Part shown: one piece after another, positions 16,033-24,951 of the stretch
Layout of the letters: the number at the start of each line of letters is the position of its first letter
Position numbering within the stretch: position 1 is the stretch's first letter
NCBI RefSeq assembly: GCF_030317145.1
Contig: NZ_JASZYE010000003.1
Coordinates: 744,001-808,000 of the forward strand
Source: Variovorax flavidus
Lineage (GTDB): Bacteria > Pseudomonadota > Gammaproteobacteria > Burkholderiales > Burkholderiaceae_C
Direction: 5' to 3'
DNA length: 64,000 nt
Program-made: the position numbers and the translations under genes
The notes under the pieces: model-generated
Databases searched by the model: none
What the model was told of the DNA's origin: nothing
What the model saw: the letters and a program-made list of their open reading frames with translations, nothing else

Positions 16033-16944
16033 ATGCCGACCATGCAGGCTCTTCGCACCGTCCGGGCCGGCGTGCTCGACATCGCGTACCACGAGGACGG
16101 CCCCGCCGACGGCCCGCCGGTGTTGCTCATGCATGGTTTTCCGTACGACATTCACAGCTACGCCGAGGTCGCACCCCTGCTGGCCGGTGCCGGCTGCAGG
16201 GTGATCGTGCCGTACCTGCGGGGCTACGGCGCCACGCGCTTCCTTGGCGACGCCACACCGCGCTCCGGCGAACAGGCTGCGCTGGGCGCGGATTTGCTCG
16301 CGCTGCTGGATGCGCTCGCGATCCCGCGCGCCGTATTGGCCGGCTACGACTGGGGCGGTCGCGCCGCCTGCGTCGTGGCAGCACTCTGGCCCGAGCGCTG
16401 CGCAGGCCTGGTCTCCTTCAACAGCTACAACATCCAGAACATCGCCAGGTCCATGGAGCCGGAGGTCGCGGAGAACGAACACCGGCTCTGGTACCAGTAC
16501 TACTTCCACAGCGAGCGCGGACGTGCCGGACTCGCGGCCGACCGCCGCGGCATCACCCGGCTGCTCTGGCGGCTCTGGTCGCCGACATGGAAATTCGACG
16601 ACGCGACCTTCGAGCGCAGCGCGGCAGCCTTCGACCACCCGGATTTCGTCGAGGTCGTGATCCACTCGTACCGCCACCGCTTCGGCCTCGTGCCGGGCGA
16701 CCCGGCCTATGCCGCCATCGAGGCACGACTGGCCGCGCAGCCATCCATCACCGTGCCGACGATCACTTTCGACGGCGCCGACGATGGCGTGAGGCCCGTG
16801 GCCGATGCCTCCGCCCATGCGCACCGCTTCACCGGACCCCGCTCGCACCGTGTCGTGCCCGGCGTCGGCCACAACATGCCGCAGGAAGTACCGCGCGTGT
16901 TCGCCGACGCGGTGCTCGAACTCGTACCCGCACTCAAGACATGA
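16033..16944 (+). CDS. Alpha/beta hydrolase (epoxide hydrolase/dehalogenase-like)
   Basis: A 303-residue alpha/beta hydrolase. HGFPYD (34-39) supplies the oxyanion region. The nucleophile elbow GYDWGG has Asp106 instead of Ser, as in epoxide hydrolases and haloalkane dehalogenases. VPGVGHNMPQE near the C-terminus gives the catalytic His. It starts 7 bases after frmA and overlaps fghA by ATGA, so it is embedded in the formaldehyde operon. The substrate is unknown; a role with C1 or halogenated compounds is only a guess from position. Confidence 0.88.
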   Translation: MPTMQALRTVRAGVLDIAYHEDGPADGPPVLLMHGFPYDIHSYAEVAPLLAGAGCRVIVPYLRGYGATRFLGDATPRSGEQAALGADLLALLDALAIPRAVLAGYDWGGRAACVVAALWPERCAGLVSFNSYNIQNIARSMEPEVAENEHRLWYQYYFHSERGRAGLAADRRGITRLLWRLWSPTWKFDDATFERSAAAFDHPDFVEVVIHSYRHRFGLVPGDPAYAAIEARLAAQPSITVPTITFDGADDGVRPVADASAHAHRFTGPRSHRVVPGVGHNMPQEVPRVFADAVLELVPALKT

Positions 16945-17807
16945 CAGACAGCCTGAAGACACTTTCCGAACACCGCTGCTTCGGCGGCGTGCAGCGCTTC
17001 CACGAGCACGCCTCGCGCGAGATCGGGCTGCCGATGCGCTTCTCGGTGTACCTGCCGCCGCAAGCGGAGCGTGGGCCCGTCCCCGCCGTGATGTACCTCG
17101 CGGGCCTGACGTGCAACGAGGAAACCTTCATGGTGAAAGCCGGCGCGCAGCGCGTCGCGGCCGACCTGGGTCTTGCATTGATCGCACCGGACACCAGCCC
17201 GCGCGGACCGGCGGTCGAGGGCATCGACGGCGCCACGGCGAGCTGGGACTTCGGCATTGGCGCCGGCTTCTATCTCGACGCAACGGCCGAGCCCTGGGCC
17301 GAGCACTGGCGCATGGAAAGCTGGCTGATCCACGAGTTGCTCCCGCTCGCCGCGCAAGCCTTCCCGATCGATTCGAAGCGGATCGGCATCTTCGGCCACT
17401 CGATGGGCGGCCATGGCGCACTCACCCTCGCGCTGCGGCATCCGGGCAAGTTCAGGTCGCTCTCGGCATTGGCGCCGATCTGCGCGCCTTCGCAGTGTCC
17501 GTGGGGCGACAAGGCATTCAGCGGCTATCTCGGCAGCGACCGGAGCGCCTGGCTCGCGCACGACGCCTGCGCGCTGATGCAGTCGCAAGTCGTCGCGCCC
17601 TATCCGGAAGGCATCCTGGTCGACCAGGGACTGGCCGACAAATTCCTGGCCGAACAACTGCACCCGCAGCTCTTCGAGGCGGCGTGCTTCTCCGCCGGCC
17701 AGCCGCTCACCTTGCGTCGCCACGAGGGCCACGACCACGGGTACTACTTCATCCAGAGCTTCATGGCCGATCACCTGGCGCATCACGGCAAGGCCCTGAG
17801 AGCCTGA
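16941..17807 (+). CDS. fghA: S-formylglutathione hydrolase
   Basis: Hydrolyses S-formylglutathione to formate and glutathione, completing formaldehyde oxidation after FrmA. 288 residues, esterase D family. Motifs are MYLAGLTCNEETF, DTSPRGP and the nucleophile elbow GHSMGGHGA with Ser154; the C-terminal EGHDHGYYFIQSF supplies the His. The start at 16941 overlaps the hydrolase stop (ATGA). The exonuclease gene follows 17 bases later. Confidence 0.96.
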   Translation: MTDSLKTLSEHRCFGGVQRFHEHASREIGLPMRFSVYLPPQAERGPVPAVMYLAGLTCNEETFMVKAGAQRVAADLGLALIAPDTSPRGPAVEGIDGATASWDFGIGAGFYLDATAEPWAEHWRMESWLIHELLPLAAQAFPIDSKRIGIFGHSMGGHGALTLALRHPGKFRSLSALAPICAPSQCPWGDKAFSGYLGSDRSAWLAHDACALMQSQVVAPYPEGILVDQGLADKFLAEQLHPQLFEAACFSAGQPLTLRRHEGHDHGYYFIQSFMADHLAHHGKALRA

Positions 17808-17824
17808 ACAGGCCTTCCCCTCCG

Positions 17825-18433
17825 ATGAATCACGCCCTCCCCCCGCTACCCGAACGCGAGCAGATCGCGCTGCTCGAACCCTTCGAGGGCCTCGGACTGC
17901 AGGACATCCGGGTCGTCACTTCGCACCAGGACGCGCAGGCTGCAACCGCGGCGCTGCTGGCCAGCGGCGTGGTGGGCTTCGACACGGAATCGAAACCGAC
18001 CTTCGCGAAGTTCGAAGTCTCCGGCGGCCCGCACGTGATCCAGTTCGCGACGCTTCGCGAGGCCTGGTTGTTCCAGTTGCATCGCACGGAGTTCCATGGC
18101 GAGCTGGGCGCATTGCTCGCATCGACGGAACTCACCAAGGTGGGCTTCGGCCTATCGAGCGACCTGGGGCTGATCCGCCAGCGCTTCGGCGTCGAGCCGC
18201 AGGCCGTGTTCGACATCGACAGCGAGTTCCGCCGCCGCGGCTACCGCAAGTCGGTGGGCGTGAAGACCGCGGTGGCGCTGGTGTTCAACCGCCGCTTCAT
18301 CAAGTCGCGCAAGGCGACGACATCGAACTGGGCCAACCGGCAGCTCACCGACGCGCAACTGCGCTACGCGGCCAACGATTCGTACGCGGCGATCCGGGTG
18401 TTCGACGCACTCGGACTTCGCGCCGAGGGCTAG
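17825..18433 (+). CDS. 3'-5' exonuclease (DnaQ-like/RNase D domain)
   Basis: A 202-residue exonuclease of the DEDDy RNase D/WRN type. Exo I is GFDTESKP (Asp/Glu metal ligands), Exo II includes LTKVGFGLSSDLGLI, and Exo III is LRYAANDSYAAIRVF with Tyr and Asp. No HRDC domain is present, so it is shorter than RNase D and likely a stand-alone nuclease. The biological substrate is unknown. It ends tail-to-tail with gluconate kinase; the two stop codons overlap within CTAG. Confidence 0.88.
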   Translation: MNHALPPLPEREQIALLEPFEGLGLQDIRVVTSHQDAQAATAALLASGVVGFDTESKPTFAKFEVSGGPHVIQFATLREAWLFQLHRTEFHGELGALLASTELTKVGFGLSSDLGLIRQRFGVEPQAVFDIDSEFRRRGYRKSVGVKTAVALVFNRRFIKSRKATTSNWANRQLTDAQLRYAANDSYAAIRVFDALGLRAEG

Positions 18434-18978
18434 CCCTGCGGAGCGGGCCCGGCGAGCCAGGCGCGTGTCTGCTCGACGAGTTCCGCCTGCGCTGCCGTCG
18501 CATCGAGTTCCAGAACGCCCGCCTCACCCACCGGTGATTCGAGCGTCGCGAACTGGTTGGCGACCAGGCTGGCCGGAAACATGTGCGCCCCGGCCCGCGA
18601 CGCGACGCGCCGCTCGGACTCCTCGCGCGTCAACGCCAGGAAAACGAAGCGCAGCCCCGGCACCGCCGCGCGGAGCCGGTCGCGATAGTCGCGCTTGAGT
18701 GCCGAACAGGTGAGCACCGCCCCCTCCGGGTGACCCGCCAGTTCCTTTCCGAGGGTGGCGAGCCATCCTGCGCGGTCGGCATCGGTCAGCGCGGTGCCGG
18801 CGCGCATCTTGCTCACGCTTTCCGGCGAATGGAAATCGTCCCCTTCGATCAGCGGCAGCGCCAGTTCTCGCGCCAGTGCCGCACCCAGGCTGGACTTGCC
18901 GCAGCCCGAGACGCCCATCACCACCAGCCAATGAAAGCTGTCGCGGCCGGGAACGTAAAGCTGCTGCATAGGCTCCAT
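18430..18978 (-). CDS. gntK: Gluconokinase
   Basis: Phosphorylates D-gluconate to 6-phosphogluconate. 182 residues, typical of the GntK/IdnK P-loop family. The P-loop is GVSGCGKSS (about 22-30), followed by EGDDFHSPESVSKMRAGTALTDADR, CSALKRDYRDRLR and the lid region HMFPASLVANQFATLE. ATG at 18978 is taken; ATG at 18969 is an alternative. It stands alone, divergent from the RND operon with a 54-base gap. Confidence 0.92.
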   Translation of the reverse strand: MEPMQQLYVPGRDSFHWLVVMGVSGCGKSSLGAALARELALPLIEGDDFHSPESVSKMRAGTALTDADRAGWLATLGKELAGHPEGAVLTCSALKRDYRDRLRAAVPGLRFVFLALTREESERRVASRAGAHMFPASLVANQFATLESPVGEAGVLELDATAAQAELVEQTRAWLAGPAPQG

Positions 18979-19032
18979 TGTGTTGCCATCTCTCCTTATG
19001 ATGGCGGCCTCGTTGTCGAGAAGTAACAAGTC

Positions 19033-22000
19033 GTGTCCATGGTTCAGCTGGCTCTGCGTCGCCCGTACACCTTCATCGTGATGGCGATGCTCATCGTGTT
19101 GGCCACGCCTTTCGTGTTGCTGCGGATGGCGACCGACATCTTTCCGGAAATCAATATTCCGGTCATCAGCATCATCTGGAACTACGGCGGCCTGCCGGCC
19201 CAGGAGATGGGCCAGCGCATCGCCGGCCAGACGGAACGCAGCCTGACCACGACGGTGAGCGACATCGAGCACATCGAGTCGCAGTCACTGGCGGGGGTGA
19301 CCGTCATCAAGGTCTTCTTCCAGCCGACGGCGAACATCGAGACGGCCATCGCGCAGGTGGTGGCCTCGATGCAGACACAAGTCCGCCAGTTGCCGCCGGG
19401 CATCACCCCGCCGCTGGTCATCAAGTATTCGGCATCGAGCATTCCGGTCATCCAGCTCGCGCTGTCGAGCCCCACCCGGGCGGAAAACGCCCTGTTCGAC
19501 GCGGCGATCAACCAGCTTCGGCCGCAACTCATCACCGTACCGGGCGTGGCGGTGCCTTTCCCCTACGGCGGCAAGAACCGGCTCATCTCGGTCGACCTCG
19601 ACACGCAGGCGATGCAGGCGCGAGGCCTTTCGCCGGCCGACGTGGTCAACGCGGTCAATGCGCAGAACCTGATCCTGCCGTCGGGCACGGCCAAGTTCGG
19701 CGCCACCGAATACAGCGTGCGCATGAACGGCTCGCCCGAGGCGATTGCCGGTCTCAACGACCTGCCGGTGCGCACCGCCGCCGGCGCGACCACCTACCTG
19801 CGCGACGTCGCGAACGTGCGGGACGGGTTCTCGCCGCAGACCAACGTGGTGCGGCAGGACGGCGTCCGCGGCGTGCTGCTGTCGGTGCTGAAGAACGGCG
19901 GGGCCTCGACCCTGGACATCGTCTCCAACCTGCGCGCGCTGCTTCCCGTCGCCGCGCAGGGCATGCCGGCGGACATCAAGATCACGCCGCTCTTCGACCA
20001 ATCGGTCTTCGTCAAGGCCGCCGTGCAGGGCGTCGTGGCCGAAGCCATCATCGCGGCAGCGCTGACGGCCGCGATGGTGCTGCTCTTCCTGGGCAACTGG
20101 CGCAGCACGCTGATCATCGCGCTGACGATCCCGCTGTCGATCCTGGCGTCGATCCTCGTGCTCTATGCGCTGGGCCAGACGCTCAACCTGATGACGCTGG
20201 GCGGCCTGGCGCTCTCGGTCGGAATTCTGGTGGACCAGGCGATCGTGACGATCGAGAACATCGAGCGCCATCTGCACATGGGCACCGAACTCAACGAGGC
20301 CATCCTGGTCGGTGCCGGAGAGATCGGCCCCGCGGCTTTCGTTTCGACGCTGTGCATCTGCATCGTGTTCGTGCCGATGTTCTTCCTTTCGGGGGTGGCG
20401 CGCTTCCTCTTCGTGCCGCTGGCGGAGGCCGTGGTGTTCGCGATGCTGGCGTCATACATCCTCTCGCGCACGCTGGTCCCGACGCTGGTCATGCTGCTGA
20501 TGGGCGGCGTCCACGCCAAGGCCGCGGCCGACACCAACCCGAGCCTGTTGCAGCGGGTTTACCGCAGCTTCGACCGCAAGTTCGAGCGCGTGCGGCGCGC
20601 GTACACGCTCGTGCTGTCGGCCTTGCTGGCGAAGCGCGGTCAGTTCATCGTGCTTTTCCTCGGTTTCTGCGTCCTGTCCTGCCTGCTGTATCCGGTCCTC
20701 GGGCGCGACTTTTTCCCCGGCGTGGATGCAGGCCAGATCCGTCTTCACATGCGCGCCCCCACCGGCACCCGCATCGAGGAAACGGCGCGGCTCGCCGACG
20801 AAGTCGAAGCGGCCATCCGCGAGCTGGTGCCCAAGGACCAGCTCGAAACCATCCTCGACAACCTCGGGGTGCCCAACAGCGGCATCAACCTCTCCTACAG
20901 CAATGCCGGGACCATCGGCACGCTGGACGGCGAAATCCTCCTGTCGCTGCGCGACGGACACCGGCCGACCGAAGAGTTCGTGTCGCTGCTGCGCGCGGAA
21001 CTGCCCAAGCGCTTTCCGGGTACGGAGTTCTTCTTCCAGCCGGCGGACATCGTCACGCAGATCCTGAACTTCGGCCTGCCAGCGGCCATCGACGTCCAGT
21101 TCAGCGGCAACGACGTCAACGCCAACGCCGCCCGCGCGGCGGAACTGGTCAAGGCCATCCGGCAGATTCCCGGCGCGGTCGACGCGCACGTGCACCAGCG
21201 GCTGGACGGCCCTGGCCTGAACCTGCAGATGGACCGCACGCGGCTGCAGCAGTTCGGACTCACGGCGGCAAACGTCGGGCAGAACGTGCTGATCGCCCTG
21301 TCCGGCAGTTCGCAGACGGCGCCGGCCTTCTGGCTGAATCCCCAGAACGGCGTGGTCTACAACATCGCCGTGCAGTCGCCGCAGTACAACGTGGACTCGC
21401 TCGATTCGCTGCTCAACATCCCCGTGGGCGCCGGCGGCGGCGGCGCGGCGTCCGGCAATGCGCCCCAGTTGCTGGGCAACCTGGTCGACGCCCAGCCGGG
21501 CCGGCAGCCGGCGGTGGTCTCGCGCTACAACATCAGCCCGGTGGTCGACGTGTACGTCAGCGTCCAGGGGACCGACCTCGCGAGCGTGGCGTCCAAGGTG
21601 CAGGCGCTCGTCGACGAGATGCGGCCCAAGCTGGCGCGCGGCAGCCAGGTGACGGTGCGCGGGCAGGTTCAGACCATGCAGTCGTCCTTCATCGGGCTCG
21701 GCGTCGGGCTTGCCATGGCGATCGTCCTGGTCTATTTGTTGATCGTGGTCACCTTCCAGTCGTGGGTCGACGCCGCCATCATCATCACCGCCCTGCCGGC
21801 GGCGCTGGCCGGCATCGCCTGGATGCTTTTCATCACCGGCACCACGCTCAGCGTCCCGGCGTTGACCGGCGCCATCATGACGATGGGCGTCGCGACCGCG
21901 AACAGCATCCTGCTGGTGGCATTCGCGCGAGAGCGTCTCGCGGCGGGCACGACCGCGCTGTCCTCCGCGCTCGAAGCCGGCGCGACGCGCATCCGGCCGG

Positions 22001-22251
22001 TGCTGATGACAGCGCTGGCCATGATCATCGGCATGATCCCGATGGCACTGGGGCTCGGCGAAGGCGCCGAGCAGAACGCGCCGCTCGGCCGCGCCGTGAT
22101 CGGCGGCCTGCTGTTCGCGACAGTGTCGACGCTGTTCTTCGTGCCGGCCGTCTTCGCCGAAATCCACAGCCGCCGCGCGCGCCGCCAGGCAGCGCGCGAA
22201 GCCGCCACATCTGCACCACCCTCGCTCGGGGCCGAGCCCCAGGAGACCTGA
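19033..22251 (+). CDS. RND-family efflux transporter permease subunit
   Basis: Inner-membrane proton-driven efflux pump, 1072 residues with the twelve-helix, two large periplasmic-loop layout of AcrB-like permeases (first helix at about 13-30; helix 4 MTLGGLALSVGILVDQAIVTIENIE). Two proton-relay sites differ from AcrB: D407-D408 reads D-Q, and the K940 position reads Ala in TANSILLV. It is the first gene of a permease-adaptor-outer membrane factor operon, an unusual order since the adaptor usually leads. GTG 19033 or ATG 19039 may start it. Substrates are unknown. Confidence 0.93.
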   Translation: MSMVQLALRRPYTFIVMAMLIVLATPFVLLRMATDIFPEINIPVISIIWNYGGLPAQEMGQRIAGQTERSLTTTVSDIEHIESQSLAGVTVIKVFFQPTANIETAIAQVVASMQTQVRQLPPGITPPLVIKYSASSIPVIQLALSSPTRAENALFDAAINQLRPQLITVPGVAVPFPYGGKNRLISVDLDTQAMQARGLSPADVVNAVNAQNLILPSGTAKFGATEYSVRMNGSPEAIAGLNDLPVRTAAGATTYLRDVANVRDGFSPQTNVVRQDGVRGVLLSVLKNGGASTLDIVSNLRALLPVAAQGMPADIKITPLFDQSVFVKAAVQGVVAEAIIAAALTAAMVLLFLGNWRSTLIIALTIPLSILASILVLYALGQTLNLMTLGGLALSVGILVDQAIVTIENIERHLHMGTELNEAILVGAGEIGPAAFVSTLCICIVFVPMFFLSGVARFLFVPLAEAVVFAMLASYILSRTLVPTLVMLLMGGVHAKAAADTNPSLLQRVYRSFDRKFERVRRAYTLVLSALLAKRGQFIVLFLGFCVLSCLLYPVLGRDFFPGVDAGQIRLHMRAPTGTRIEETARLADEVEAAIRELVPKDQLETILDNLGVPNSGINLSYSNAGTIGTLDGEILLSLRDGHRPTEEFVSLLRAELPKRFPGTEFFFQPADIVTQILNFGLPAAIDVQFSGNDVNANAARAAELVKAIRQIPGAVDAHVHQRLDGPGLNLQMDRTRLQQFGLTAANVGQNVLIALSGSSQTAPAFWLNPQNGVVYNIAVQSPQYNVDSLDSLLNIPVGAGGGGAASGNAPQLLGNLVDAQPGRQPAVVSRYNISPVVDVYVSVQGTDLASVASKVQALVDEMRPKLARGSQVTVRGQVQTMQSSFIGLGVGLAMAIVLVYLLIVVTFQSWVDAAIIITALPAALAGIAWMLFITGTTLSVPALTGAIMTMGVATANSILLVAFARERLAAGTTALSSALEAGATRIRPVLMTALAMIIGMIPMALGLGEGAEQNAPLGRAVIGGLLFATVSTLFFVPAVFAEIHSRRARRQAAREAATSAPPSLGAEPQET

Positions 22252-22255
22252 AAAC

Positions 22256-23473
22256 ATGTCGGAGCAACGCCACGCGGCATTGGCCATCCACCCGATCGCC
22301 GTCGATGAAGACGGCGGTCACCATGAGTTGCCGAAGCGCCGGCAGATCGTGCGCCGCACCCGGATCGCGGTGCTCATCGTGCTCGTCCTGCTGGCCGTCG
22401 GTGCCGCGCGCACCGTGGTCGTGCGCATGAGCAATGCGCGCGCGCTGGAGGCCGGTACCACCGAGCGGGCCGCCCAGTACGTCAAGACCGCCCTGCCCCA
22501 GACCGCGGCCGCCGGCCAGACGCTGGCGCTGCCGGGCACGCTGCAGGGTTTCGTGCAGTCGCCGATTTCGGCGCGCGCCAGCGGCTATCTGCGCAGGTGG
22601 ACCAAGGACATCGGCAGCCGCGTCGAAAAGGGTGAACTCCTGGCCGAGATCGAGACGCCGGAAATCGACCAGCAGCTCTCCCAGGCCATCGCCGCGCGCC
22701 AGCAGGCAGCCTCCGGCCTGGAACTGGCCAAGAGCACGGTCGCGCGCTGGGAAAACCTGCGCAAGAAAGACGTGGTCTCGCAGCAGGACCTGGACGAGCG
22801 GCGCAGCGCGCTCGCGCAGGCCACCGCGAACCTGGCCGCCGCCGACGCCAACATGCAGCGACTGCGGCAGACCGAGGGGTTCAAGCGCGTGCTCGCGCCC
22901 TTCGCCGGCGTGATCACCCGGCGCAACGTCGACGTGGGCGACCTGATCGATGCGGGCGGCGGTGGCGGCGGGCGAGCCCTGTTCATGCTCGCGCAGACCG
23001 ATCCGCTGCGCGTGTACATCAACGTGCCGCAGGCCTATGCGCAACTCATCAAGACCGGGCAACCGGTCGTGGTCACGCAGGCCGAACTGCGGGGCCAGAG
23101 CTTCAAGGGCGAAGTGGCGCGCACCTCGGGCGCGATCGACACGACCACGCGGATGATGCAGGTCGAGGTGTCCCTGCCCAACAAGGAAGGCACCCTGCTG
23201 CCCGGCGCGTACGTTCAGGTTTCGCTGCCGCTCGCGGCCAGCCAGTCGCTCACCATTCCCGCCAACGCGCTGCTCTTCAGGGCCGAAGGCACGCGCGTCG
23301 CCGTGGTCGATGCGCAGGGGCGCGTTCGCCTGCGCACCGTGCAACTCGGCCGCAACTACGGCGAGACGGTCGAGGTGCTCGATGGCCTCGGCCCCTCCGA
23401 CCGGCTGGTGCTGAATCCCTCCGATTCGCTGGCCGAGGGCGATGTCGTCGTGGTTGCCAAGGAACCGGCGTGA
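22256..23473 (+). CDS. RND efflux periplasmic adaptor (membrane fusion protein)
   Basis: Links the RND permease to the outer membrane channel. 405 residues: a cytosolic N-terminus, one anchor helix (about 38-55, IAVLIVLVLLAVGAA), a lipoyl half-motif (SARASGYLRRWTKDIGSRVEKGELLAEIETPE), a long alpha-hairpin (70-odd residues from LSQAIAARQQA), the second lipoyl half (LAPFAGVITRRNVDVGDLIDAG) and beta-barrel domains. A run of six Gly at about 238-243 lengthens one loop. It lies 4 bases after the permease and overlaps the outer membrane factor gene by GTGA. Confidence 0.93.
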   Translation: MSEQRHAALAIHPIAVDEDGGHHELPKRRQIVRRTRIAVLIVLVLLAVGAARTVVVRMSNARALEAGTTERAAQYVKTALPQTAAAGQTLALPGTLQGFVQSPISARASGYLRRWTKDIGSRVEKGELLAEIETPEIDQQLSQAIAARQQAASGLELAKSTVARWENLRKKDVVSQQDLDERRSALAQATANLAAADANMQRLRQTEGFKRVLAPFAGVITRRNVDVGDLIDAGGGGGGRALFMLAQTDPLRVYINVPQAYAQLIKTGQPVVVTQAELRGQSFKGEVARTSGAIDTTTRMMQVEVSLPNKEGTLLPGAYVQVSLPLAASQSLTIPANALLFRAEGTRVAVVDAQGRVRLRTVQLGRNYGETVEVLDGLGPSDRLVLNPSDSLAEGDVVVVAKEPA

Positions 23474-24951
23474 GCTTGCCGCGGATCTCGATACTGGCCG
23501 CCGCGTTGCTGGCGGGCTGCGTTTCAGGGCCGGACTATCGCAAGCCGGCCGTCGAAGTGCCGGTGACATGGCAGCTCGAAGAGCCCTGGCGCCAGAGCAC
23601 GCCCAGCGACGCCGACGACAAGGGCCCGTGGTGGCAGCGCTTCGGCGACGCGCAGCTCGATGCGCTGCAGCAGAAGGCGCTGGCCAACAGCCCGACGCTG
23701 GATCTCTCCAGCGCCAGGCTCGCACAGGCGCGGGCATCCCTCTCCGGCAGCGAGGCTGCCCGCTATCCGCAGATCGGGCTGGGCACGCGGGCGGCGCGCT
23801 TCAAGATCTCCGAGAACCGCCCGCTCACCAACTACAACGCCCCGAACTTCTCGACAGTGCAGAACGACTTCGCGCTGTCGCTCACGGCAAGCTACGAACT
23901 CGACCTCGCCGGGCGCGTGCAGCGATCCGTCGAAGGTGCGACAGCGTCGGCCGCGCAGTCGGCGGCGGACCTCGAGAACACCCGTCTGCTGCTCACGACC
24001 GACCTGGCGTCGAGCTACTTCAACCTGCGTTCGACGGACGTGGAACTGGACGTCCTGGCGCGCTCCATCGCCCTGCAACGCCGTGCGCTGGGCTTCGTGA
24101 CCGACCGGCACGATCTGGGCGCCGTGTCGGGCCTGGACGTGGCGCAGCAGCAAGCCCTGCTGGACAACACGCTGGCGCAAGTCGACGTGCTCAAGAAGCA
24201 GCGCTCCCAGTACGAGCACGCAATCGCCACGCTCACCGGAACGCCGGCACCGCTGTTCTCGATCGCACCCGACCTCAAGCCACTCGTCCCGCCCGCGATT
24301 CCGATCGGCGTGCCCTCGGAGGCGCTGGAGCGCCGGCCCGACGTGGCCTCCGCCGAACGCGCGATGGCGGCTGCCAACGCGCAGATCGGCGTTGCCACCG
24401 CGGCCTTCTATCCCAGCGTGATGCTGCTGCCGTCCGGGGGCCTCGACAGCCGAACGATCTCCAACCTGTTCGATGCCAGCAGCCTCCTCTGGTCGATCGG
24501 GGTCTCGGCCACGCAGACGATCTTCGATGGCGGCCGCATCCGCGCCAATGTCGATTTCAGCCGCGCCGGCTACGACGCCGCGGTGGCCAGCTACCGCCGC
24601 GTCGTCCTGACCGCGATGCAGGAGGCCGAAGACGGCATCACCGGTCTCGCGTCGCTCGACCGCGCATCAGCGCAGGCGCTCACAGCCGTCGCCAGTTCGC
24701 GCCGGGTGCTGGATATGGCGGCCAGCCGCTACGAAGGCGGTGCGTCGACCTACCTCGATGTGATCACCGCCCAGCAGGCCGTGCTCAACACCGAGCGCCA
24801 GGCCGCGCAGATCAACGGCCAGCGCATGCTGACCTCCGTCTTCCTGGTGAAGGCGCTCGGCGGCGACTGGTGTGGCGTCGAGCCCCGCGGCACGACCGAA
24901 GCTAGAACAGGCTGCCCTGCCCCGCTGCGCCAGGTGGTCGGAACGCGCTGA
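23470..24951 (+). CDS. Outer membrane efflux lipoprotein (OprM/NodT family)
   Basis: TolC-like channel closing the tripartite pump, 493 residues. The GTG start at 23470 gives a lipoprotein signal SLPRISILAAALLAGC with the lipobox Cys at 17, followed by SGPDYRKP, the usual OprM/NodT beginning. Two outer-membrane-efflux domains follow, with family blocks SYELDLAGRV, ERRPDVASAERAMAAANAQIGVA and YEGGASTYLDVITAQQ. The last 50 bases overlap the convergent radical SAM gene. Confidence 0.93.
   Translation: MSLPRISILAAALLAGCVSGPDYRKPAVEVPVTWQLEEPWRQSTPSDADDKGPWWQRFGDAQLDALQQKALANSPTLDLSSARLAQARASLSGSEAARYPQIGLGTRAARFKISENRPLTNYNAPNFSTVQNDFALSLTASYELDLAGRVQRSVEGATASAAQSAADLENTRLLLTTDLASSYFNLRSTDVELDVLARSIALQRRALGFVTDRHDLGAVSGLDVAQQQALLDNTLAQVDVLKKQRSQYEHAIATLTGTPAPLFSIAPDLKPLVPPAIPIGVPSEALERRPDVASAERAMAAANAQIGVATAAFYPSVMLLPSGGLDSRTISNLFDASSLLWSIGVSATQTIFDGGRIRANVDFSRAGYDAAVASYRRVVLTAMQEAEDGITGLASLDRASAQALTAVASSRRVLDMAASRYEGGASTYLDVITAQQAVLNTERQAAQINGQRMLTSVFLVKALGGDWCGVEPRGTTEARTGCPAPLRQVVGTR

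Noticed and set aside
18430..18433. Overlapping stop codons of exonuclease and gluconokinase in CTAG
   Set aside because: A curiosity of convergent genes; no functional signal is needed to explain it.
20452..22287. 611-codon open frame antisense to the RND permease
   Set aside because: Composition (His/Arg/Asp rich) is typical of antisense shadow frames; the sense frame is a full RND protein.
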